Part shown: in pieces, positions 1 through 7,600 of the stretch
How positions within the stretch are numbered: the stretch's first letter is position 1
How the letters are laid out: each line of letters opens with the position of its first letter
Source: FEN-1219 sp036274615
GTDB taxonomy: Bacteria; Pseudomonadota; Gammaproteobacteria; Steroidobacterales; Rariloculaceae
Length of the DNA stretch: 22,178 bases
NCBI GenBank assembly: GCA_036274615.1
Contig: DASUFK010000051.1
Coordinates: 1 to 22,178 of the forward strand
Direction of reading: 5' to 3'
The notes under the pieces: generated by a model
Databases searched by the model: none
What the model was told of the DNA's origin: nothing
The model's input: the letters and a program-made list of their open reading frames with translations, nothing else
Translations under genes and position numbers: made by a program

Positions 1-494
1 ACGTCGTCCTGCGAGAGATCCATCTGCACGCCGAGCGGATTGACGAAGAACTCGTAGCCGTAGCGCTCGTCGCCGAACGAGTCGATCACGACGCCGACGA
101 AGTCGTCGTTGAAGGCGCTGTCGCGGTCCCTCAAGAACGCGCGGATCGCGTCCGGCTCGGGATCCTGCGCGTCGAACGCGATCAGGAGCCGCGCGCCGTC
201 CTCGACGAGAAACGCGCGCGTCTCGACCGGCGCCGGCACGTTCTCGCCGGGGCTCGTCTCGACCACGAGGTCGACCACCAGCGCTTGCTTCCAGATGGCG
301 TCGTCGAGCACGCCGTCGATGGCGACGCTCGCGTCGGAATGGGGTAGGTGCGGCCGGTCCGCGCTTGCGCGCGCGGGCGGAGGTCCGTCGATCGCCACGT
401 CGATCGCCGATTGGGCCGCGGCCCGCCCGGAGCCTCCGAGGTACACGGCCGCGAGCGCCGCCGCGAGGACGTGCGCCGCCGATCGGAAGCGCAC
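1..494 (-). CDS. Secreted DUF5916/CBM9-like protein, N-terminal fragment
   Basis: Open minus-strand frame that runs off the left edge; the 164 visible residues are the N-terminus. From a GTG at 494 it begins with a Sec-type signal peptide (VRFRSAAHVLAAALAAVYLG, then small residues and AAAQS). A domain typical of carbohydrate-binding family 9-like modules in DUF5916 outer-membrane proteins follows: IDGVLDDAIW near residues 59-68, then FLRDRDSAFNDDFVGVVIDS and YGYEFFVNPLGVQMD near the cut edge. In that family this module precedes a C-terminal barrel-like region, which would lie outside the window. Exact function in the family is poorly defined. The start is uncertain: the frame stays open upstream to about 709, there is no strong Shine-Dalgarno, and a TTG at 500 or GTG at 560 are alternatives. 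The gene follows the four-domain lipoprotein on the same strand, separated by a strong inverted repeat, so co-transcription is doubtful. Confidence 0.72.
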   Translation of the reverse strand, partial: MRFRSAAHVLAAALAAVYLGGSGRAAAQSAIDVAIDGPPPARASADRPHLPHSDASVAIDGVLDDAIWKQALVVDLVVETSPGENVPAPVETRAFLVEDGARLLIAFDAQDPEPDAIRAFLRDRDSAFNDDFVGVVIDSFGDERYGYEFFVNPLGVQMDLSQDD

Positions 495-750
495 GGTCAA
501 ACGCGCCTGCGTCCGGGCGGACGGCAGCCTCGACGATCGCAGTGCACGGGACCCCCACACCGAGAAGGAACGGAACTTAGATGCGCCGCGCGGCACCTTG
601 GTTACAAGCCGCGGCGGATCTCGCCGCGGCCGCGAGCCGGAGGTACGATCCGTGCAGCACGCCGCGCGAATAGTACGCAAAACGCGCACGGGCGGGCGAG
701 GGGTGCGTCATGAAACGTTCGTTGCGCCGCGGCTGGCGCCCGCCGAGCGC
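495..750. other. Intergenic stretch without a supported gene
   Basis: Together with the inverted repeat at 751-840, this fills the 348 bp between the DUF5916-like gene and the multidomain lipoprotein gene. The frame of the DUF5916-like gene stays open here up to about 709, but its residues look unlike a leader. A 44-codon minus-strand ORF (711 to 577) has no recognisable motif or good ribosome binding site. No clear promoter was found. Confidence 0.5.
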
Positions 751-840
751 GAAAAATAGGGACATGTTACTTTTTCGCCGGTGACCACCTACGGCACCGC
801 CGGCCAGTTCCAGGCGAAAAAGTGACATGTCCCTATTTTC
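751..840. repeat. 90-bp inverted repeat (REP/MITE-like hairpin)
   Basis: The left arm at 751-779 (core AATAGGGACATGTTACTTTT) pairs with the right arm at 813-840 (core AAAAGTGACATGTCCCTATT). The only differences are one base and one A of indel over 28-29 bp. The 33-nt loop can form a further short stem (CGGTG/CACCG). The arms are A/T-richer than the surroundings. The right arm ends 2 bp before the stop codon of the lipoprotein gene at 843. Its position downstream of that gene suggests it could end or attenuate transcription. The arm sequence resembles dispersed palindromes I recall from proteobacterial genomes near REP-associated transposases. That is recollection, and no transposase lies in the window. 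Confidence 0.75.
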
Positions 841-842
841 CG

Positions 843-2294
843 CTAGAGGAACCGGCCGCAGCCGCGCAGCGTTTTGCCGTCGAGGGTGAGGCTCACGGCG
901 GCTTCGAACGCTTCGCCGCTCATCGTGTCCACGCATGCCGTACGCTCGACGACCGCCGTGAGCGAGTGCTCGCCCGTGGCGGCATCGTAGGTCGTGCGCG
1001 CGCCCGCCACGGTGGGCGCCGACCACGGCAGCTCGGTGCGGGTGGCGCCGAGGTCCGTGGTCAGGATCAAGCGGTCCCGGCCTTGCACCTCGAAGGTCCA
1101 AGCGGGCTCGTTGCCGAGCGCACGCAGCGTGACGCCGCGCCGTTTCGCGTCGGCCCACGGCGCCTTCGCGGGATTCGACTTGCAGTCGACGAACCGTTGA
1201 CCCTGCGCCTCGAGTGTCGCGAGCTCGCCGCGGCTCCAGAAGACCGTGTCGCCCTCCTGATAGCGGGCGCCCGAGGCGGCGGGGGTGGCCGAGAGCACGA
1301 GGTAACGGTCGCCGAGCGCCGGCGGCAGCCACAGCGCCATTTCACCGGGGCCGGTGCGCACCGTGAAGCTCACGTCGCCGTAGCAGTCGAACACGAACGT
1401 GCGCCCGGGCGCCGGAGCGGCGGCGGCGGCGGCGGGCAGCGCTCGCTCGAACGCGAGCTCGCCGCTCGCGCCGAACGCGAGCCGCAGCCGGCCGCCGTCG
1501 AGGTCGTAGCGCGTGACGGCGGCGAGGGCGCGCAGATAGTCGCTGCCGAGCGTCGGCGGCGTGCAGGCGGCCAGCGTGGCACCGAGCGGCATCACCGCGA
1601 GCGCCGCACCCGTGCCTGTCCTGTAGGTGCCGAAGAAGCGGTTGCAGTGAGCCTGCCCCGCGATGCGGCCGTCGGGACCCTCCAAGAAGTCGAGCGTGTA
1701 GATCTGGTCCGCCGCCGGGGCGGCCTCGGCGCCGCCGTCGTCACGGAACGCAACGAGCCGCCAGGCACCCGCGAGCTCCGCGGCCGCCGCCGCGGGGTCC
1801 GGCCCGGCGGCCGGGCCTGCGTCCCCCGCGGGCTCGCGGCCCGCCCGTTGCACCAGCACGTCCACCGGCGGCGGCGACGCGCCGCGCTCGAGCGTCACGG
1901 AATGCTGCGTGGCGGTAGTGAAGAGCAGGGTGCTCGCGGCGTCGCGGATCTCGGCGCGCACGGCGTAGCGGTGCATGGGGTCGACTCGCGCCGCTGAGTA
2001 GCGAAGCTCGAACGGGATCGGCACCTGCTTGCCCGCCGTGGCGATCGTTTGCTGCGCGAGCACGTCCGCGGCGGCGTCCGCGCGAGAGACGTCTTGCAGC
2101 TGCACGTTGACGACGGCGTCCGCGGGCAGCGCGATTCGCTCGCGGTAGAGCACGTTGCCGGTCAACCGCCCGTCGAGCTCGGCGGGCGCGGGACCTTGGC
2201 CGCGCGTCCCCGGATCCGCTGGGCCGCAGGCGCCGAGGCTCACCGCCGCGGCCGTCCAAAGACACCCCAGAGACAAGAGCTTCGAGACGCTCAT
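843..2294 (-). CDS. Four-domain envelope lipoprotein (YbaY-META-MliC-COG3650-like)
   Basis: 483-residue predicted lipoprotein. The lipobox LGAC puts the lipidated Cys at position 23, after a hydrophobic leader. Four modules follow. Residues 45-150 resemble YbaY/YscW (GNVLYRERIALPADAVVNVQ). Residues 173-285 resemble META/HslJ (GAWRLVAF, AGQAHCNRFFGTY; Cys217, Cys244). Residues 297-374 resemble MliC, the inhibitor of C-type lysozyme (FVFDCYG, VLSATPAASGARYQEGDTVF, FVDCKSN; Cys304 and Cys371 likely a disulfide). Residues 388-483 resemble the COG3650 module (RALGNEPAWTFEV; Cys454, Cys479). An Ala/Pro linker separates the first two modules. In other bacteria such modules occur in separate or two-domain proteins, so a role in envelope protection or lysozyme resistance is an inference. 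The ATG at 2294 has a GGGGAG ribosome binding site at normal spacing. The gene is divergent from the secreted-protein gene at 2462 and ends against the inverted repeat at 751-840. Confidence 0.85.
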   Translation of the reverse strand: MSVSKLLSLGCLWTAAAVSLGACGPADPGTRGQGPAPAELDGRLTGNVLYRERIALPADAVVNVQLQDVSRADAAADVLAQQTIATAGKQVPIPFELRYSAARVDPMHRYAVRAEIRDAASTLLFTTATQHSVTLERGASPPPVDVLVQRAGREPAGDAGPAAGPDPAAAAAELAGAWRLVAFRDDGGAEAAPAADQIYTLDFLEGPDGRIAGQAHCNRFFGTYRTGTGAALAVMPLGATLAACTPPTLGSDYLRALAAVTRYDLDGGRLRLAFGASGELAFERALPAAAAAAPAPGRTFVFDCYGDVSFTVRTGPGEMALWLPPALGDRYLVLSATPAASGARYQEGDTVFWSRGELATLEAQGQRFVDCKSNPAKAPWADAKRRGVTLRALGNEPAWTFEVQGRDRLILTTDLGATRTELPWSAPTVAGARTTYDAATGEHSLTAVVERTACVDTMSGEAFEAAVSLTLDGKTLRGCGRFL

Positions 2295-2365
2295 CGCAGC
2301 TCCCCTCGCTTCGGCGAGCCTCGCGGGCGCAAGCGCACCCGTCGACGGAGGCCGCCAGAATGCCG

Positions 2366-2408
2366 ATGATAGGGGGGCCGGCTCGACCGGGAAGAGGGAC
2401 GATCGTCC
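2366..2408. promoter_or_regulatory. Divergent intergenic region with 12-bp palindrome
   Basis: The 167-bp gap between the divergent genes at 2294 and 2462 contains a perfect 12-bp palindrome, GGACGATCGTCC, at 2397-2408, a possible operator. A minus-strand TATCAT (2366-2371), 72 bp upstream of the lipoprotein start, could be a -10 element, but no convincing -35 accompanies it. No regulator gene is nearby. Confidence 0.25.
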
Positions 2409-2461
2409 AATCCCGGCCTGTCCGGCGAGCCGCGATCCTAACGAGAACTTTCGGAGGTCCT

Positions 2462-3067
2462 ATGGCGTTTCGCTCCGTCGTCGTTGCGCTCGCGTTCACG
2501 CTCGCCGCAGGTCTCGCAGACGCGCAGCAGCCGATCACCTACAAGTCCGCGATCGTGGCGCTCACCGACGACTCGGAGCTGCGCACGCAGTTCGAGGACA
2601 CGTTGGCCGCGAAGGCGCGCGCTCACGAGTACGACGCCGTGGCGAGCCACACGATCGTTCCCGAGATCCGCGACGCGCGCAGCGACCGCTTCCTCGAGGC
2701 CCTTTCGAAGCTCGGCATCGAGGCGGTGCTGATGCTGCGCCCGGCGGCCGTCGGCGCCGGCTCGTCGCTCGAGTCGGTGAAGAACGAGGTATCGCCGAAG
2801 CTCTACTCCGACATGCAGAAGTTCGCGAAGAAGGTGAACTCCTCGGGCAACCAGGACCTCATCGCGGTCGTCCACATGGCGATCTACATCGTCAAAGGCG
2901 GCAAACCGGAGCTGATGTCGTCGGGTGCTGTGTGGCTCGACGAGCCGGTCACGGACCGGCAGCAGGCGATCGACCGCCTGCAAAACCTGATGCTTTCGAA
3001 TGTCGACGCCGTGCGGCCGGCGATTCGGACTCGGCTCGGTTTGCCGCCGCTCGACGCCAAGCCGTGA
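2462..3067 (+). CDS. Secreted protein of unknown function
   Basis: 201-residue protein with a clear Sec signal peptide (MAFRSVVVALAFTLAAGLADA, cleavage likely before QQP) and no cysteine or lipobox. The ATG at 2462 is chosen because it has a good GGAGGT ribosome binding site just upstream and starts directly with the signal peptide. An in-frame ATG at 2360 would add 34 arginine/proline-rich residues that spoil the leader. The mature part alternates short strands and helices (SAIVALTDDSELRTQFEDTL, RFLEALSKLGIEAVLMLRPA, LIAVVHMAIYIV). This is somewhat reminiscent of small periplasmic or lipoprotein auxiliary folds such as GNA1162/LpoB-like proteins, a weak inference; I do not recognise the family. 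It is first of three plus-strand genes for exported proteins and divergent from the four-domain lipoprotein gene. Confidence 0.8.
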   Translation: MAFRSVVVALAFTLAAGLADAQQPITYKSAIVALTDDSELRTQFEDTLAAKARAHEYDAVASHTIVPEIRDARSDRFLEALSKLGIEAVLMLRPAAVGAGSSLESVKNEVSPKLYSDMQKFAKKVNSSGNQDLIAVVHMAIYIVKGGKPELMSSGAVWLDEPVTDRQQAIDRLQNLMLSNVDAVRPAIRTRLGLPPLDAKP

Positions 3068-3169
3068 CGCAATCGTACAAGGCCGATCTCAAGTTTTAGG
3101 AGGGAGCTGCCGACGAAGAGTCCGGACTGACCGAAATCGCAGGCTGGCGCTACACCTCTGCCTATCGTT

Positions 3170-3197
3170 CGGCTTTGGCATGGCCATTGCAAAGCCG
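3170..3197. other. Imperfect 28-bp inverted repeat
   Basis: CGGCTTTG at 3170-3177 pairs with CAAAGCCG at 3190-3197 around the inner palindrome ATGGCCAT. It lies in the 181-bp gap between the secreted-protein gene (ends 3067) and the next gene (starts 3249). It could be a weak terminator or an operator. No T-run follows, so the role is unknown. Confidence 0.3.
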
Positions 3198-3248
3198 TTC
3201 GGTGCAGGGAGGGAAGGGAGCTGAGCCGAGTCGTGCAAGGAGCATTGC

Positions 3249-3896
3249 ATGCGAAAGTCGGGACTCGCTCTGCTATGGATATTGGCAGCAATCGCGGCGG
3301 CAGCGTGGGAGACGACCGCGCTCGCGGAGCCCGCGGCGGCACAGTCTCCGACGATGATCGGAGGGCGGAGGATCGGCTCGCCCACGGCGCGGCGGTACGG
3401 CGTTGGCCGCGACGTGCTCGCGACCGTGGCGCTCGTGAAGGGGGCGGGTGAGGAACGCCGGCTCAGCAGCCGCGCCGTGCGCCTGCCCCTCGACGAGCAC
3501 GAGCCCATCGACGAGTTCGACTATGCCTTGCCGCCGGAATGCGGCGGCTACACCTTCCGGGTGTACGAGACGGCGCGGACCCAAATTCTCGAATTCGCTT
3601 ACTCGGACGCAGACGGTGCGATCTTCCGGATCCGCGACTACGTGACCGGCACGAATCCCTTCATCAAGCCGGGCCTTTGGGGCGCCTACGACCATACCGC
3701 CGACACGATCCCGTACATGCGCGCGGAGCTCGCCGAAACCACGCCGCCGCCGCAGCCCTCGTATGTCTATCTGAAGGCGCTCGTAACGGGCGACTCCGAG
3801 CCGCTGCAGCGCGAGCTCGGGATGGCGTACAAGCGGGCGGTTCGGGCGGCGGTTCGGTGCCCGGCCGGTTCCCCGCTCACCGCACTGGCTCGCTGA
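3249..3896 (+). CDS. Sec-secreted protein, paralogue of the downstream lipoprotein
   Basis: 215-residue exported protein. Residues 1-32 form a signal peptide (MRKSGLALLWILAAIAAAAW, then ALAEPAAAQS). The AAGGAG-like ribosome binding site ends about 6 nt before the ATG. The mature domain is clearly paralogous to the protein encoded at 4003-4611. Shared blocks are S(N/S)RAVRLP, FDY-LP--CGGY-FRVYE, TQILE, IRDYV-GTNPFIKPGLW and DHTAD. Cys98 (in CGGY) and Cys204 are the only cysteines and are conserved in the paralogue, so a disulfide is likely. I do not recognise the family; no catalytic motif is evident. Unlike its paralogue it has no lipobox, so it should be a soluble periplasmic or secreted protein. 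The 106-bp gap and a possible promoter before the next gene mean the two need not be one transcript. Confidence 0.82.
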   Translation: MRKSGLALLWILAAIAAAAWETTALAEPAAAQSPTMIGGRRIGSPTARRYGVGRDVLATVALVKGAGEERRLSSRAVRLPLDEHEPIDEFDYALPPECGGYTFRVYETARTQILEFAYSDADGAIFRIRDYVTGTNPFIKPGLWGAYDHTADTIPYMRAELAETTPPPQPSYVYLKALVTGDSEPLQRELGMAYKRAVRAAVRCPAGSPLTALAR

Positions 3897-3949
3897 CGCC
3901 GCCGACGATTCGACCCACCTCGGTGTCGCCGATCTGCGACGCGCGGGCT

Positions 3950-3970
3950 CGCTCGGTCCGAGCGTATACT
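3950..3970 (+). promoter_or_regulatory. Possible promoter/operator before the 4003 lipoprotein gene
   Basis: CGCTCGG-T-CCGAGCG at 3950-3964 is a perfect 7-bp inverted repeat around one base. TATACT (3965-3970) follows immediately and resembles a -10 element; it lies 32 bp upstream of the ATG at 4003. A good -35 is not visible. The repeat sits where a repressor or activator would overlap the promoter. Inference only. Confidence 0.3.
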
Positions 3971-4002
3971 TCAGCCGCTATCGGGGACGGTTCGGGGAAT
4001 CG

Positions 4003-4611
4003 ATGCAGTCGTCAGTTGTCCGCGCGGCCAGTGTCGTCGCCTTCGGGTCGGTGGCTCTTGCGGGGTGCGCCGCGTTCGGCACAGGCACATCGCAGTCCAC
4101 GGGAGTGTCGCGCGTCTCGCGTTACGGCACGGAAGCAGAAGTGCTCGCCACCGTCGTCGAGGTCAAGCGCACGGGCCGTGCTCAGAACATCAGCAACCGC
4201 GCCGTGCGCCTGCCCGTGCAAGAGTTCTATCCGATGACGCGCTTCGACTACGAGTTGCCGGCGGCATGCGGCGGCTACGCGTTCCGCGTGTATGAGTCGG
4301 GCACCACGCAGATCCTCGAGTACACGCTCGTCGGCGCCGACGGTACGGAGCTCTCGATACGCGACTACGTCGCGGGCACGAACCCGTTCATCAAGCCGGG
4401 ACTTTGGACGGCGCTCGACCACACGGCCGACAGCGTGTCCTTCATGATGACCGACTTCGCCGAGACGAAGAGCCTGATCATCCCCGAGGTCTATTCCAAG
4501 GGACTGGTCACGGGCTTGCCGGAAATGCTGAAGCGCGACCTCGGCGCCGAGTATCGCCGCGCCGTGCACGCCGCCGCGGCTTGCGATCAGCCGCTCGTCG
4601 CGGGCCGTTAA
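4003..4611 (+). CDS. Lipoprotein paralogue of the 3249 secreted protein
   Basis: 202-residue predicted lipoprotein. The leader MQSSVVRAASVVAFGSVALA is followed by the lipobox LAGC, with lipidated Cys22. From about residue 45 onward it aligns with the protein at 3249-3896 over its length: NISNRAVRLP, FDYELPAACGGYAFRVYES, TQILEYTLVGADG, IRDYVAGTNPFIKPGLW and DHTAD. The two further cysteines, Cys89 and Cys194, match the paralogue's pair and probably form a disulfide. The residue after the lipidated Cys is Ala, not Asp, so by the usual sorting rule it would go to the outer membrane (inference). The ATG at 4003 has only a weak GGGGAA-like ribosome binding site. Family and function are not recognised. 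The gene ends 11 bp before a strong hairpin and converges on the giant TpsA gene. Confidence 0.83.
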   Translation: MQSSVVRAASVVAFGSVALAGCAAFGTGTSQSTGVSRVSRYGTEAEVLATVVEVKRTGRAQNISNRAVRLPVQEFYPMTRFDYELPAACGGYAFRVYESGTTQILEYTLVGADGTELSIRDYVAGTNPFIKPGLWTALDHTADSVSFMMTDFAETKSLIIPEVYSKGLVTGLPEMLKRDLGAEYRRAVHAAAACDQPLVAGR

Positions 4612-4622
4612 CCCTTCGCTAC

Positions 4623-4657
4623 GCGAGCAGCGGAGTCGTTGGGACTCCGCTGCTCGC
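4623..4657. terminator. Perfect 15-bp hairpin in convergent gap
   Basis: GCGAGCAGCGGAGTC at 4623-4637, loop GTTGG, and GACTCCGCTGCTCGC at 4643-4657 form a perfect 15-bp stem. It sits in the 52-bp gap between two convergent stop codons (4611 plus strand, 4664 minus strand). That position suggests a shared bidirectional terminator, although neither side has a proper T-run. Confidence 0.65.
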
Positions 4658-4663
4658 CGCCTA

Positions 4664-7600
4664 TCAATTCGCGGAAGCGATGACCTCGCGCGGGAAGACC
4701 GGGATCATCTTCCAGCCCTCGTCGGTGCGAATCAGCAAGAGCTTCGTCGCCTCGCGGATCTGAGCCAGCGCCGGATCCTCGGACTGATCCGCCGGCAACT
4801 TCACGCACGGTTGCAGACAGTCGATCAACGCGACGTTCGGGTCGAGACCGGCCCAATCGATGGTAACGAGGGCGTCCGCGGCGCTCACCGCGGCCTGACC
4901 GGCTGCGACTGCCTCGTTGGCGACCGTGTTGAGGATGCTCGTGTTGACGCTCAGGCTGCCGATGTTGAGCAACGGCGTGTTCTGCACGGTACGCAGCGAG
5001 ACGGTGCTTCCGGGCTGGGCCGAGTACTGGATCACGCCGGTCGCGGGCACGTCCACGACGAGACGGTTCGCTTCCGTACCCACGATGCCCTTGGTTGCGA
5101 TCACCGTGGCTCTCGTGCCGGCCTGGATGTCGACGTCGCCCACCTGTCCGTCGTGCAAGATGTCGCCGTCGAGCGTCTCGATCGTGACGTTGTTGCCCTT
5201 GACGAGGTCGAGCTTGGCATCGTTGCCCGCCGCGACGCTGGCGTTCACGTCCCCGCTGCCGGCGTTGATATTGAGCGAGAGGCCGGAAGAGGTCGTGCTG
5301 AAGACCATGGGCGCACCGGCGGCACCGACCGAGCCGTTGTTGGTTCGCAACGCAACGCTGCCCGCAGCGATGCGTCCGAGCGCGTTACCCGCAACGCTGA
5401 CGTTGGTGGCCGCAGTCCCCGAGTCGATATCGAGGTTGATGCTGGCTCCGGACGCCTGAACCGCGAGCGGACCGCTGGCGACGCCGACGCCGCTGCTTGC
5501 GCCGCTGATGGTGAGCCGCCCGGCCGTGATTACGGCGCCGTTGGAGGCCGTCACCGTCTCGATGCCCGTCAGCGTCAGGTTGCCGGCGCCGACCGACAGC
5601 GAGCTCGCAACGTTGGCCGCGTCGGCGCCGCCGCCGCCGCTCACCGTGAGGTCGCCCGTTTGACCGGCGCCGCCGAGCCCGAAGCTGTCCACGCCGCTGC
5701 CGCCGTTCACCGTGCTGAAGCTCGAGAAGGCGAGGGTGCGGCCGCCGGAGCTGTACTGGTTCCCCGTGTTGCCCGCGAGGAGCCACGTGGCTTGAGCGTT
5801 GGCGAGACCGGAGATGACGTCGGCCGCCGTGGCGCTGCCGCGCACGTCGTCGATGTTGCGGAAGCCGCCCGTGACGCTTGCCTCGGTGCCGTTGAAGCCG
5901 TCGGTGGCGCCCGCGGCGGTGAGCGTCACGTTGCGCGCCGAGGTGTAGGCCGACAAGTCGAGCACGTCAGTGCCTGCACCGCCGTCGACAACCGCTGCCG
6001 TGACGCCGTCGGCGAAGGTGAAGACGTCGTTGCCCGCGCCGCCATTCAGGGTGCCGCCAACCGCGGTGTTCAGGTTGAACGTATCGACGGCCGAGCCGCC
6101 CGTCAGGTTCTCGAAGCCAGCGAAGGCCAAGGTGCTGCCGCCTGTGGCGTAGGTCTTCGCGGCGCCGATCGTCCAGGTGCTGGCCGCATTGAGGCCGGTG
6201 AGCGAGTCGGCGGTGCTGGCGCCGGCGCGCACGTCGTCGATGCCCGTGAAGCCGGCGGCGTCCGCGGTGCCCGCGAAGCCCGATGCCGCCACGGACGTCA
6301 GCGTCACCGCATGCGCCGCGGCGTTCGCGCTCAGGTCGAGCACGTCGGTGCCGTTGCCCGCGTCGATCGACGCGGCACTGCCGCCGGCGTTGATCGCGAT
6401 GGTGTCGTTGCCGTCGGCGCCCTGGATCGCGCCCGCAAGCGCGGCGTTGAGCGTGAAGGTGTCGTTCTGAGCTCCGCCGGTGAGGCTCTGGACGTTCGTG
6501 AACCCGCCGGTCACGCCCGTGGCCGTGCCCGCGTTCGCGCTCGTCACGACGAAGGTATTCGCCACGTTGCCGCCGGTGAGCGTGTTCACGCCGCCCGCGC
6601 CATTGATCGCGCCGGTAAGCGTGCCGCCGTTCAGCGTGAACGTGTCGCTTTGCGCGTTGCCCGCGAGGTTCTCGACGTTGGCGAAGCCGCCCGTGCCCGT
6701 GGCGGTGCCCGCGTTCGCCGAAGTCACCACGAAGGTGCTCGCGACGTTATCGCCCGTGAGGGTGTCGCTGCCGCCCGCGCCGTCGACCGTGCCCGCGAGC
6801 GTGCCGCCGTTGAGCGTGAACGTATCGGCCTGCGCGTTGCCGGTGAGGTTCTGGACGTTCGTAAAGCCGCCCGTGACGCCCGTGGCCGTGCCCGTGTTCG
6901 CGCTCGTCACGACGAACGTGTTCGCCACGTTGCCGCCGGTGAGCGTGTTGACGCCGCCCGCACCGTCGATCGCACCCGCGAGGGTGCCGCCGTTGAGCGT
7001 GAACGTGTCGTTCTGCGCATTGCCGATGAGGCTCTGGACGTTCGTGAAGCCGCCCGTGACGCCCGTGGCCGTGCCCGCGTTCGCGCTCGTCACGACGAAC
7101 GTGTTCGCCACGTTGCCGCCGGTGAGCGAGTTGGCGCCGCCCGCGCCGTCGACCACGCCGGCGAGCGTGCCGCCGTTGAGCACGAACGTGTCGTTCTGAG
7201 CGTTGCCGGTGAGGTTCTCGACGTTGCTGAACCCGCCGGCGGCGCCGGTGGCCGTGCCGCCGTTCGCCGCGGTGACGACGAAGGCGTTGACGACGTTGTC
7301 GCCCGTCAGTGTGTCGGTACCGCCGGCGCCGTCGATGGCGCCCGTGAGCGTGCCGCCGCTGAACGTGAAGGTGTCGGCGAGCGCGTTGCCCGTGAGGTTC
7401 TGGACGTTCGTAAAGCCGCCCGTCACGCCTGTGGCCGTGCCCGCGTTCGCGCCCGTTACGACGAACGAGTTCGCCACGTTGCCGCCCGTGAGCGTGTTGA
7501 CACCGCCCGCGCCGTCGATCGCGCCCGCGAGCGTGCCGCCGCTGAGGGTGAACGTGTCGTTCTGCGCGTTGCCCGCGAGGTTCTGGATGTTCGTGAAGCC

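Noticed and set aside
577..711. 44-codon minus-strand ORF between the inverted repeat and the DUF5916-like gene, considered as a transposase remnant
   Set aside because: No match to the N-terminal pattern of REP-associated transposases could be seen, and no ribosome binding site is evident.
2360..2461. Upstream ATG extending the secreted protein by 34 residues
   Set aside because: The extension is Arg/Pro-rich, precedes an intact signal peptide and lacks a good ribosome binding site; the ATG at 2462 has GGAGGT.
4664..5500. Possible C-terminal toxin (CdiA-like) domain in the TpsA protein with an immunity gene downstream
   Set aside because: The C-terminus shows no VENN-like junction or toxin motif, and the downstream genes are on the opposite strand and encode exported proteins, not a cytoplasmic immunity protein.
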